From Paraktedonobacter sp034438135 (GTDB taxonomy: Bacteria; Chloroflexota; Ktedonobacteria; Ktedonobacterales; Ktedonobacteraceae), in NCBI GenBank assembly GCA_034438135.1, contig DAOTTL010000174.1:1-18613 (forward strand): a stretch of 18,613 nt of DNA, in the 5' to 3' direction. A model generated the notes under the pieces. The model did no database searches. It worked only from the letters and a program-made list of their open reading frames with translations, and was not told where the DNA came from. Position numbers and translations under genes: made by a program. Positions 1 through 7,221 of this stretch are shown piece after piece. Position 1 is the stretch's first letter, and every line of letters begins with the position of its first letter.

Positions 1-64
1 GGATCAGGTTAGCCATTATTACATACAGCTATGCCAAAATTGGATGCTGTTGCCCCTGTAAAGC

Positions 65-118
65 TTCGGTAAAAACAACCGTTTTCACAACACACTCGTC
101 TATCTTTATGCACTTTGC
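65..118 (+). promoter_or_regulatory. possible promoter of the S53-like peptidase gene
   Basis: A TTCACA hexamer near 94-99 is followed, after 17 bases, by TATGCA near 117-122, just before the GGAGGA ribosome binding site. The -35 is close to consensus, but the -10 matches at only three positions. An alternative -10 is TATCTT a few bases upstream with poor spacing. Nothing else resembling a gene is seen in the first 115 bases. Confidence 0.25.
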
Positions 119-129
119 CTGGAGGAACC

Positions 130-1281
130 ATGAAAAAGTACATTTCCACGACAGTTTGTTCATTTGTAATGTTGTTTGCACTTACTTTTGTCACCGCTGC
201 TACAAACACTACGGTATCGGCGGCCTCACTCACACAAAAGGCCACTCCCTCCGTTAGTTGGCGACATGCATGCGGTGCAGTCTCTGGTGAACGCGCCATG
301 TGTGATGCCCTGGTGGCCTACAAAGCCGGGACAAACACCCTTATCTCACCTGCTGCCAATCCCACGGGTGGCAGTGTCCCTTACGGGCCAGCAGATTTTC
401 ATGCGGCCTACAATTTGCCAACCAGCGCCTCCGGTACTCCAACCGTCGCGATTGTGGACGCGTACAATGATCCGAATGCGGCCAGTGATCTTGCAACCTA
501 CCGCTCTTACTACGGACTCCCTGGCTGTACAGTCACCAGCGGTTGTCTGAAGATCGAGAATGAGACTGGCGGAACAAGTCTCCCCACAAGCGATTCTGGC
601 TGGGGACTGGAAATTTCGCTGGATCTGGATATGGTCAGCGCTATCTGCGAGAACTGCCATATCTTACTGGTCGAGGCCAATTCAGCCAGCTTCGCCGATC
701 TTGGGACAGCCGTTAATACGGCAGTCGCTTCCGGCGCGGTTGCAGTAAGCAATAGCTATGGCGGGACCACGGGGTCCAGTTATTGCAATACCTATTATAA
801 GCATACCTATATCGCGATCACCGTCAGTACTGGCGATACCCCTGGGATTGAGTATCCGGCGTCCTGTGAATATGTGACCGCAGTCGGTGGGACAACCCTG
901 AATACCTCTGGCTCGGAAACCGACTGGACGATGGCTGGCGGTGCCTGCACCCTGGTGGCCAAACCTTCCTGGCAAACCTTCGCGGTCAGCGGCTGTCTCA
1001 GACGAGCGACCGCCGATGTTTCCGCCGATGCGGACCCCAATACCGGTGCCAATGTGTACGACACGTATGGTTATAGTGGCTGGACCCAGGTCGGTGGCAC
1101 CAGTGAGTCGTCCCCGATCATTGCCGGGGTCTACGCTCTGGCAGGAAATGCTACGAGCACACAGTATCCATCTTCACTGCCCTGGACACACTATAGTAGT
1201 GGGTGCCTCTTTGAGGTTGGCAGCGTCAGGTACTCTAACCAGGGTGGACTTGGCTCTCCCAATGGCACGGGATGTTTCTAA
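130..1281 (+). CDS. secreted S53 (sedolisin)-like serine peptidase, no prodomain
   Basis: Probably an exported serine endopeptidase. I start it at the ATG at 130 because GGAGGA at 121-126 sits three bases upstream; this gives 383 residues. Residues 1-31 form a signal peptide: Lys-Lys, a hydrophobic core, then VSA before the likely cut. Sedolisin marks follow: EISLD with Glu161 and Asp165 as the catalytic pair, STGD with Asp236 as the likely oxyanion residue, a DVSADADP segment near 296, and GTSESSP with Ser325 as nucleophile. Family members are usually made with a long inhibitory prodomain; here the catalytic region begins about 50 residues after the signal peptide. The C-terminus is also short: where the family has an Asp-Val calcium ligand it has Glu-Val (362-363), and there is no Asp in the last 60 residues. 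It stands alone, convergent with the next gene, and is followed by a large hairpin. The family is fairly sure; present activity is less so. Confidence 0.85.
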   Translation: MKKYISTTVCSFVMLFALTFVTAATNTTVSAASLTQKATPSVSWRHACGAVSGERAMCDALVAYKAGTNTLISPAANPTGGSVPYGPADFHAAYNLPTSASGTPTVAIVDAYNDPNAASDLATYRSYYGLPGCTVTSGCLKIENETGGTSLPTSDSGWGLEISLDLDMVSAICENCHILLVEANSASFADLGTAVNTAVASGAVAVSNSYGGTTGSSYCNTYYKHTYIAITVSTGDTPGIEYPASCEYVTAVGGTTLNTSGSETDWTMAGGACTLVAKPSWQTFAVSGCLRRATADVSADADPNTGANVYDTYGYSGWTQVGGTSESSPIIAGVYALAGNATSTQYPSSLPWTHYSSGCLFEVGSVRYSNQGGLGSPNGTGCF

Positions 1282-1329
1282 AGAGCTGGCATCAGCCTCA
1301 GCCCTGACCGACTATACGAAAGCGGAGAG

Positions 1330-1475
1330 AAGGGTTGCATAGCAGGCTACCCCCCTTTTCTTAAGCAGAAGCGAGCCTGTGTGGAGGGACAAATGCTCCT
1401 CCACACAGGCTCGCTTCTGCTTTCTTTGGGAGGAGGAGGGGCTTTGTAAGCCCTAGAAAAGTCAGGAATGACTCA
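1330..1475 (+). repeat. dispersed palindromic element, copy 1
   Basis: This roughly 145-bp element aligns with the reverse complement of 13945-14090. Shared blocks, in order, are an AAGGG-rich lead, GCAGGC, CCTTTTCTTAAG, a long hairpin containing GAAGCGAGCCTG and its complement, a T-rich run, a second small palindrome (GGGCTTTGTAAGCCC here, GCGGCTTACAAGCCGC in copy 2) and then AGAAA-GT-GG-ATGA. Similarity fades after about 1475. The two copies differ by substitutions while keeping their pairing, which suggests selection on structure. It contains no coding sequence. It could be a REP- or MITE-like element, or a mobile terminator cassette. Confidence 0.75.
1363..1428 (+). terminator. long-stem intrinsic terminator after the S53 gene
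   Basis: A perfect 25-bp inverted repeat (arms 1363-1387 and 1398-1422, 10-base loop) is followed by the T-rich stretch TTTCTTT. It starts 82 bases after the peptidase stop codon and lies between convergent genes, so it may also stop transcripts from the other side. The stem is far longer than ordinary terminator stems because it is the core of the dispersed repeat. Confidence 0.65.
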
Positions 1476-1556
1476 TAAGCTCTCCCATGAATGCTTGCTC
1501 TTCCCACCTTGAGAGAAACGAATAATATCTCGGCCAGGAAGGAGGATTGCTTGTGG

Positions 1557-2467
1557 TCAGGATGGTTGCTGGACATAGCGTTGCAGCAAGTGACTCACTT
1601 CTAACTCATTTTGGGCCAGACTGACTTGCACAAGCAAGCGTGATAACAGTTCAGTCTGTTCGATCGTCTCAACTGTCTGTCTTGCTAACTCTTGCAATGC
1701 AGGAAACCGTCCTCTGACAATCTCAACCAATGACTCGGCCAACGCCTTTCTGCCTTTAGCTTCGCCTTGGACCTCGCCTTGAAGTATGCCACTGGCAACA
1801 ATTTCCCGATAAGCAGGGCTATCCTGCAAGATATCGTCAAACATAGTATACCTCCTCTTGAGCCATAGTTGCTCTTCCGTATTATTGCCTATCGCCAATG
1901 AAGTTAGCACGTAGCTGTTTAATATGAGCAGAGGTGAGACCTCTTCTCCCTTGAGCTTCTCGATCATCCTTTCTATAGTTGTATGCTTTGTGCCACCTTC
2001 TGTCAAGGGTATCAGCGGTAGTACACCTGTCAGGCCGCTCTCCAGCAGAGCGCCGGATGACATTTCCCACAACCGCAAAATCTTATAATGAAAGATGATG
2101 TTGATCTCACCAGCAGGCAGTCGCCCGACCAATGGTGAGGTGGGTAATGGTGTTCTGGATGGTCTGAGATATAAGACACACGAGAGCACAGGTTGCCTAT
2201 CATGACCACGAGAGGCCAGAACGTTGTATTCCAGGAGCCTCTCACCCATCTCATCATGTTTACTACTCTGGAACTCTAAATGGACCAGCATCGGCTGCTT
2301 CCCTGTATATGTACATTGAAATAGACACCATCAGCATAGACATGCTCACGATCTAACTCAGATTGTAGCTGAGCCTCGATTTGCAAGCCTGGCTGGATTA
2401 AAGTCACAAAATCCTGAGGATTCGCCTGAACTAACTTCTTTAACGTAATATCCCAAGCCTTCGCCAT
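1557..2467 (-). pseudogene. Rpn-family recombination-promoting nuclease / putative transposase, frameshifted
   Basis: Two adjoining reading frames together make one Rpn-type protein of about 300 residues (PD-(D/E)XK nuclease family, once annotated as transposases). The first (ATG at 2467, preceded by AAGGAGGG) begins MAKAWDITLKKL and carries the likely metal-binding Asp46 in YADGVYF. It reads to VHIQG and then runs out of frame to a stop at 2276. The second frame continues exactly where the family would, with KQPMLVHLEFQ, including the Glu-x-Gln catalytic motif. Restoring one base in the GGG run at 2301-2303 joins them. The C-terminal half has the family's WLKRRYTMFDDIL segment, a Gly/Glu/Lys-rich linker and a helical tail. 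The ATG at 2291 could make a C-terminal product, but it would lack the active-site Asp. A sequencing error at this site would give the same picture. Confidence 0.8.
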
Positions 2468-2973
2468 TTTCCCTCCTTGATCGATCTCTTAAATTGAACC
2501 ACCCGGAGTGTAACAGGTTAAAAGTAGAGAACTGGTAATTTTGTGGTGTTTATTTCGTGAATACATATTACATTGAATGTATTTTTGAAAACTGCAATAT
2601 TTTTGCATTCTATACAACTTTATGCAGGGATAACTGCTCAGCAAAGGTGCTTATGGACCTCTCTCGTTCACTTCGTTTGTTGCTCTGCCTGTCTCATTTT
2701 ACAAACAGCATTTGTCACTTTCTGGCTGAAAATGCATCAAATAAAGAGATACCCTTCTGTTTCACTGAGTGAGTTGAACGACAAACTGCTAACGCCCTCG
2801 GGAGAGATTATGCCTGCTGCCGGAGCAACAAAGGTTCCGGTCCAACTCTCCATCGTCCTATTCATCCCCCATGGCTCACAAACAAGTCTATGTGTGGGAG
2901 CATCTCCTGCTATTGGATGTGCGGCGAGATGAGAAAGTTAGCAGGAGTTTCTTTAAAAGATCCCAGACGTTGC
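2468..2973. other. sparse intergenic region, AT-rich in part
   Basis: About 500 bases with no gene I can support. The stretch around 2520-2640 is markedly more AT-rich than its surroundings and presumably holds the promoter of the Rpn gene, though no clear -35/-10 pair stands out. Two overlapping plus-strand reading frames (about 70 and 119 codons, from 2557 and 2573) lack a ribosome binding site and recognisable sequence. The only distinct structure is an inverted repeat near the 3' end, listed separately. Confidence 0.5.
2904..2954. terminator. 9-bp inverted repeat with T-rich tail downstream of the monooxygenase
   Basis: CTCCTGCTA (2904-2912) pairs perfectly with TAGCAGGAG (2939-2947) across a 26-base loop. 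On the plus strand the second arm is followed by TTTCTTT, which is terminator-like, but no plus-strand gene precedes it. On the minus strand it lies just after the monooxygenase stop and could protect or end that transcript, without a T-run in that direction. Confidence 0.3.
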
Positions 2974-4113
2974 TTATTCTTCCTGGAACATGGCTCCTGT
3001 CATGAGATCGAGCATGCCCTGAGGCGCATCTGCGCGGAAACAGATGCTGAGGTTGCTATTGGACTCTTCGGCGGCGGCGGCGCTACGAGGAAATGCTTCT
3101 GCTTCATAAGATGCCAGCGCTGCTTCCAGGTTGTCCGGATGAGCCAGAATCGCCTCTGCCAGTTGCAAACCATCCAACATGGCGAGATTGGCTCCCTCTC
3201 CGGCGAACGGCGACATCAGGTGCGCGGCATCGCCTAGCAATGTGACCCCTGGAACGCGCTCCCAACGATGGCCAACTGGCAGCGTGTAGAGGGCACGGGG
3301 CACCAGTTCGGTATCACTTTCGGCAATCAGAGCACGCAACTGGTCGTCCCAATCAGCAAAGTAGCTGAGCAGTTGCAGTTTGGCAGCCTGCGTATCATGA
3401 AAGTCAATACCGCTGGCGGTGATCCACTGCTCAGGAACCTTGAGCGCAATATAGACGGTGATTCCTCTATCGCTGTTGCGGTGCGTAATGAACCCTTTCT
3501 CGCCGGACAGCGCAAGCATTGAGCCGCGACCCACCAGATCCACGCTCCTGGAATGCTGCACTGGAGCGTCGAGGAGATGGGTTTCTACGAAGCAGACACC
3601 CAGGTAGGTCGGCTGTGCGTTTGACAGTAACGGCCTGACCCTGGACCAGGCACCATCCGCGCCAACCAGGACATCGGTGGCGATGGTCTCTCCACTCGCC
3701 AGGGTGATGAGATGCTTGCCTCTTTCCAACCTGGCAACACTGGTTACCTTGCTGCCCCAATGAATGACGCTGGCTGGCAGGGATTGGAGCAAGATCTCGC
3801 GCAACGCCCCACGATCGATCTCCGGGCGTATATCGTTCCCATCCTCTTGCAAGCGCATAGCAGCGGTCTTGTCCAGCACACGCAGATCATCACCCTGGGG
3901 AATGACCCTCTCGCGAAACTGTTCATACACACCTGCCTTCCGCAGGGCAAGTTGCCCGGCCTCTTCGTGCATGTCCAGGACATCTCCCTGTCGGCGTGAC
4001 GTCATCGAGGTCTCTTGTTCGTAAATGGTGACATTAATCTTATGCTTATGGAGGATACTGGCAAGGGTCAGGCCACCCAGACCCGCGCCTATAATGGTAA
4101 TGTGTTGTTGCAA
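2974..4113 (-). CDS. TetX-like FAD-dependent monooxygenase
   Basis: Likely a class A flavoprotein monooxygenase that hydroxylates an aromatic or polyketide substrate using NAD(P)H and oxygen. At 379 residues it matches the usual length. The start is a TTG at 4113, with AAAGGGA eight bases upstream; any later start would cut the dinucleotide-binding fold. Visible motifs are GAGLGG (9-14) with Glu32 for the FAD ribose, the GADG segment at 151-154, and GDAAHLMSPFAGEG (294-307), the flavin-binding GD motif. Several stretches recall the tetracycline destructase TetX: GDVLDMHEEAGQLAL, PEIDRGALREILL with Arg105, FADWDDQLRALI, and the AAEESNSN helix near the end. It lies 132 bases downstream of a TetR-type repressor on the same strand, a common drug-response arrangement. 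The substrate cannot be read from the sequence; tetracycline-type or other polyketides are the first guess. Confidence 0.87.
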   Translation of the reverse strand: MQQHITIIGAGLGGLTLASILHKHKINVTIYEQETSMTSRRQGDVLDMHEEAGQLALRKAGVYEQFRERVIPQGDDLRVLDKTAAMRLQEDGNDIRPEIDRGALREILLQSLPASVIHWGSKVTSVARLERGKHLITLASGETIATDVLVGADGAWSRVRPLLSNAQPTYLGVCFVETHLLDAPVQHSRSVDLVGRGSMLALSGEKGFITHRNSDRGITVYIALKVPEQWITASGIDFHDTQAAKLQLLSYFADWDDQLRALIAESDTELVPRALYTLPVGHRWERVPGVTLLGDAAHLMSPFAGEGANLAMLDGLQLAEAILAHPDNLEAALASYEAEAFPRSAAAAEESNSNLSICFRADAPQGMLDLMTGAMFQEE

Positions 4114-4141
4114 GAAAAAAGTCCCTTTCTTTTCTGTCCTG

Positions 4142-4171
4142 CGCGAGAAATCGCGAGGAATGGTTCGTTGC
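4142..4171 (-). promoter_or_regulatory. leader of the monooxygenase gene with a possible operator half-site
   Basis: GTTCGTTGC at 4163-4171 repeats a 9-base word found between the operators of the tetR promoter (4994-5002). Beside it, CGCGA and TCGCG (4142-4146 and 4151-4155) can form a short hairpin in the leader. No good -35/-10 pair is visible, so this may be only a modest internal control point of a two-gene transcript. Confidence 0.25.
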
Positions 4172-4245
4172 TCGTCGTTTGCTAGCCTGGTTGCTGGTGC
4201 ACATATATAACTGGAACAGCGTGTGCGTCAGCAGCCAGGCGGAGG

Positions 4246-4956
4246 TCATGGGTTCTCCCGTTCTGGGCTTGCGTGTGGAAAGTGGAGCGCCCCGGTGAGC
4301 AACACGTCGATAGCCCATTGAAAACGATCTCCGCTAGTACCGGAAAAAAGCTCGTCGCTGAGTCGTGCGATATGGGGATACCTGCTCGCGTCAGCAGTAG
4401 TGATGGTTGTAAAGAAGGACACGTCTTCCTCAGCATGGGTTGCTGAGAACTCACGCGTACTGTGCTCCACAGTCACAGCCGTCGCGTACAGCAGCAACAG
4501 GTCAATTGACCATGCAGCCTCACGGTCCGACATCCCTCCCTCTTGCAAGAGCGAGAGAATATATTCAGACATTGCAAGGTGGTTCGGACCGCTCAGATGC
4601 GTTGTCAGGGTCATGCGAGCGATCTCAGGATACTCGTAGAGAACCTGGATGTAGTGCATGAGCACCTGTTTCACCCGCTCGCGCCATGTTCCCTCTGCCG
4701 GTAACGCCTGAGTGACCGCAGCCAGCAGGGCGTCAAGGATCTGCGTGTGCAGATCAGTGGTGTTGCGTACATAGACATATAACGACGCAGGTCCGGTGTC
4801 CAGTGCTTCAGCGATACGACGCATCGTGACCTTGTTGAGGCCCTCATCACGCAGGATGGTAAGTGCGACATCGATGATGCCCTGCCGCGTCAAAGCAGGT
4901 TTCGCTGGACGTTCGCGTCGACTCCTGGGCGTCTGATTGTCTTTGTTTTGCTTCAT
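4246..4956 (-). CDS. TetR-family transcriptional repressor
   Basis: A 236-residue one-component repressor. The N-terminal helix-turn-helix spans about residues 21-70: ALTRQGIIDVALTILRDEG, then MRRIAEALDTGPASLYVYV as the turn and recognition helix. The GPASLYVYVRN sequence is typical of the branch that includes TetR itself. The rest is an alpha-helical ligand-binding and dimerisation domain with no recognisable pocket signature. A Lys/Arg-rich tail of about 20 residues precedes the DNA-binding domain. The gene is followed by the TetX-like monooxygenase, its probable target. It probably represses itself, because its promoter holds a perfect palindrome. The mRNA appears leaderless: TATAAT ends six bases before the ATG and no ribosome binding site is present. 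Confidence 0.88.
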   Translation of the reverse strand: MKQNKDNQTPRSRRERPAKPALTRQGIIDVALTILRDEGLNKVTMRRIAEALDTGPASLYVYVRNTTDLHTQILDALLAAVTQALPAEGTWRERVKQVLMHYIQVLYEYPEIARMTLTTHLSGPNHLAMSEYILSLLQEGGMSDREAAWSIDLLLLYATAVTVEHSTREFSATHAEEDVSFFTTITTADASRYPHIARLSDELFSGTSGDRFQWAIDVLLTGALHFPHASPERENP

Positions 4957-4962
4957 GAAATG

Positions 4963-4991
4963 ATTATAATACGAACATGTTCGTTACGCAA
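4963..4991 (-). promoter_or_regulatory. promoter of the tetR gene, probably leaderless transcript
   Basis: Read on the minus strand, TTGCGT (4991-4986) and a perfect TATAAT (4968-4963) are separated by exactly 17 bases. The first transcribed base is predicted at or next to the A of the start codon at 4956. The spacer is filled by a 14-bp palindrome, so a bound repressor would block RNA polymerase. Confidence 0.7.
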
Positions 4992-5014
4992 GTGTTCGTT
5001 GCGAACGTGTTCGT
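4971..5014. promoter_or_regulatory. operator cluster for the TetR repressor
   Basis: ACGAACATGTTCGT at 4971-4984 is a perfect 14-bp palindrome. CGAACGTGTTCG at 5002-5013 is a second copy with only its central pair mismatched. Between them GTTCG (4994-4998) faces CGAAC (5002-5006), giving an overlapping third dyad. The arrangement suggests cooperative binding of two repressor dimers, one inside the promoter spacer and one upstream of the -35. Confidence 0.65.
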
Positions 5015-5076
5015 TTTTGGTTGAGGTGAAGCTCTTTTTTCCGGCCAGGCTCAGACTTTCTGTGCAAATGGAAGAT

Positions 5077-5160
5077 AAGTTTGGCCACCACTCCCAAACT
5101 TTCTTCCGATCAGATGCAGATTGTACCCAAGTTTGGTACAATCTGCATCTGTTTCTCTTT
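5077..5160. repeat. 17-bp perfect inverted repeat with repeated AAGTTTGG words
   Basis: CAGATGCAGATTGTACC (5111-5127) is perfectly inverted at 5135-5151 around a 7-base loop. The word AAGTTTGG occurs at 5077-5084, inverted at 5094-5101, and again in the loop region at 5129-5136. The plus strand continues with TTTCTCTTTT, so the structure could work as a terminator in that direction. The neighbouring transposase remnant makes fused or leftover transposon ends an alternative reading. Confidence 0.55.
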
Positions 5161-5257
5161 TCTCCGACACATATTCTGGGACTCCGTCAACTTTGATGAT
5201 CTCTGCTTGCTTGCTTGTTTGTATATGAGCAGAAAGCAGATCAAGCGACGGGAGCAG

Positions 5258-5475
5258 ACGGTGTAGTCAATCAGCACCACGAGGAGATCCAGCACCTCAT
5301 AGGTGCCGAAGCGGCGGAGTGCAAAACGGACTCGTTGTTCGATGGCCTGGAGCAGGCCCGACGCTCCGCAGAGTCGCGCCACAATGGCTGCCTCACCAAA
5401 ACAGCAGGGAACGGAGGGAACGGCTTCTGGAGCAATCTGGATCTCAACTAATGAGCGTGTCATACGCTGTCTCAT
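5258..5475 (-). pseudogene. N-terminal transposase fragment, truncated
   Basis: The first roughly 72 codons from the ATG at 5475 (or 5463) resemble the N-terminus of transposases I associate with Ktedonobacterial insertion sequences of the IS4/IS1380 type: an APEAVPSV stretch, a short FGEAAIVARL-like helix, then RFGTYEVLDLLVVLIDY. The resemblance stops near TVCSRR, where the family would continue toward its catalytic DDE domain. Here the frame runs into unrelated, low-complexity codons. No DDE residues remain, so it cannot be active. The family assignment is from memory of sequence pattern and is tentative; that it is a remnant of a longer gene is more secure than which IS family it came from. 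Confidence 0.5.
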
Positions 5476-5553
5476 ACCCTTAGAGCTTCTCCGAACCGAG
5501 GACAGGACCTGAAGGCTCCGCTCCTGCTGCAGCTTGCGGTGATATGCTGATGG

Positions 5554-7221
5554 CTACGCAAGCATGCGGGCGATTTCCTGTGACACGAGGCTTTCGACCT
5601 GACCGTTAATACGGATGTCAAGCACCATCGGACCGGGCATCTGATGTGCCTGCTCAAGCACCTCCGAAAGCTGTGCCAGGCTGTCCGCCGTCTCGAAACG
5701 ATACCCTCTGGCACCGAAGCTTTCGGCAACGCTTGCGAAATCGGGAGACGGTTGCATAGCATTGGCGATGGGCAAGCCCTTGTGTGCTAAGTCATGTCGC
5801 TCCTGTCCGAAGCCGTGATCGTTGAGAATGATGATCGTCAGCGGCAACTGGTAGCGCACGGCGGTGTCAAAATCGGCCAGATTCATCATGAAATCCCCAT
5901 CGGCGGTTACATGCGTGATACGTTTGCCAGGACGGGCAAAGGCGGCACCAATCGCGGTGCTCAATCCTTGACCGATCGCACCAAAGTCTGTACTGGTACA
6001 GGTCCAGTTCTCAGCAGAGGCAACCGTCAAATACTGGCAGGCCAGCATTGCCGCGTGCCCGCCTGCCACAACCAGGATACGATCCGGTGGCAGCAGACGA
6101 TCAAGCTCCCGGAGTGCCTGACGAGGATCAACTGTACCATCCATCCCTGTCTCATAGGCCACTGGCGCACGAAACGCTTCCAATGCTTGCTTGATTCTGA
6201 TCGTCAAGGTGTTCTCTCCCGTTCGTGGTGAGGCAGCACGTTGCTGGATAGCGATGAACAAGGCCTCTGTTGTCGCGCCTGCATCGCCTTGCAGAGCAAG
6301 ATCAACACTGTTGTAGAGGCCGAAGGCCTCCTGGCGCGTATCGACTTGAATGATCCGCTTGTTGGCAAGCAGAACGCCATGATGGGTCGTCCACTGGTTC
6401 AGACTCGCCCCGATCACCAGGAGGCAGTCACACTCCGCCAGCACATCGAGAGCGATTCGTTCTCCCAGACCACCGCTCATTCCAGTCCAGAGGGGGCTAT
6501 CAGAGCAGAAGCCCTTTGCCAGAAGTGTTGTGCAAATGGGTGCGTGTAATCGCTCGGCTAATTGGCTGACGCTGATGCCTGCTCCGGCCTGAACGGCTCC
6601 TCGACCGGCCAGAATAGCAGGGTGCCGCGCTTCCATGAGCCATGTAGCGGCTTCCTCAAGCAAAGAAGCGGTCGGCAGGGACGGCCCTGCTACCTTATAG
6701 GTAGGATAATAGGTCCACTGAGGCGAGGGGGTCTCACTTACCCCAACGTTCTGTGGAAGATTGAGCACGAAAGGCTCACTCAAGTCATGCAGGTGCCGGA
6801 AAGACTGGGCGAGTTGGGCATCCAGGGAGCGTGTTCCTTCCAGGATGGTCCCCGCACCTGCCAGCAACAAGGAGAAGGCTTGCTGATCGATCCGTTGCGG
6901 ATTATGGACATCCCCAAAGGAACAAGCTCCTGCCAGTAGGAGCACAGGGGAGTGGTGCGCCCTGGCTACGGCCAGAGAGGTCGCTGTATTGGTTAGCCCT
7001 GGCCCCTGGGTGCAGGTTGCCACTCCGATGCTGCCACGAAAGCGGCTGTAGCCATCCGCCATCGCCACTGCGTTCTGTTCATGACGACAATGAATAATGG
7101 GAATCTGTTTCCGCTCACTCAGATCACAGATGAGATCCTGGTTCGCATCCCCCATCACTGCAAAAACGATCTCCGTTCCCTCCTGGATCAGGGCATCATT
7201 CACTGCCTGATAAAGTTTCAT
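5554..7221 (-). CDS. thiamine diphosphate-dependent enzyme, acetolactate synthase superfamily
   Basis: A 555-residue cytoplasmic enzyme with the three-domain plan of acetolactate synthase, benzoylformate decarboxylase and relatives. The N-terminal PYR domain carries Glu48 in CRHEQNAVAMADGYSR, the residue that activates the thiamine ring. A central Rossmann-like domain covers about 185-340 (AILAGRGAV, LVIGASLNQW). The C-terminal PP domain has ADGDFMMN at 440-447 and LNDHGFG at 466-472, which bind Mg and diphosphate. The usual GDG motif reads ADG here (Ala440). The start ATG at 7221 is preceded by GAGAGGAAC. It follows an AraC regulator on the same strand after 196 bases, which suggests substrate-responsive control. 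No small subunit, ketol-acid reductoisomerase or other branched-chain gene is nearby, so a catabolic or specialised carboligase or decarboxylase is more likely than biosynthetic acetolactate synthase. The substrate is unknown. Confidence 0.85.
   Translation of the reverse strand: MKLYQAVNDALIQEGTEIVFAVMGDANQDLICDLSERKQIPIIHCRHEQNAVAMADGYSRFRGSIGVATCTQGPGLTNTATSLAVARAHHSPVLLLAGACSFGDVHNPQRIDQQAFSLLLAGAGTILEGTRSLDAQLAQSFRHLHDLSEPFVLNLPQNVGVSETPSPQWTYYPTYKVAGPSLPTASLLEEAATWLMEARHPAILAGRGAVQAGAGISVSQLAERLHAPICTTLLAKGFCSDSPLWTGMSGGLGERIALDVLAECDCLLVIGASLNQWTTHHGVLLANKRIIQVDTRQEAFGLYNSVDLALQGDAGATTEALFIAIQQRAASPRTGENTLTIRIKQALEAFRAPVAYETGMDGTVDPRQALRELDRLLPPDRILVVAGGHAAMLACQYLTVASAENWTCTSTDFGAIGQGLSTAIGAAFARPGKRITHVTADGDFMMNLADFDTAVRYQLPLTIIILNDHGFGQERHDLAHKGLPIANAMQPSPDFASVAESFGARGYRFETADSLAQLSEVLEQAHQMPGPMVLDIRINGQVESLVSQEIARMLA

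Noticed and set aside
941..1342. Second plus-strand frame overlapping the S53 gene, as a possible frameshifted C-terminus
   Set aside because: Its translation does not resemble any sedolisin segment, whereas the main frame continues through the Ser motif to a family-like GLGSPNGTG ending.
1363..1422. Long hairpin considered as part of a CRISPR or attachment site
   Set aside because: Only one palindrome is present at each location with no spaced direct repeats, no nearby integrase and no cas genes; a dispersed terminator-like element fits better.
2557..2932. Two overlapping plus-strand open frames of about 71 and 119 codons
   Set aside because: No ribosome binding site, Cys- and Leu-rich composition of the kind produced by AT-rich noncoding DNA, and no recognisable sequence.
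5472..5762. 96-codon minus-strand frame at the end of the thiamine diphosphate gene
   Set aside because: Shadow of the enzyme's C-terminal coding region in another frame; the Arg/Ser-rich composition is typical of such shadows.
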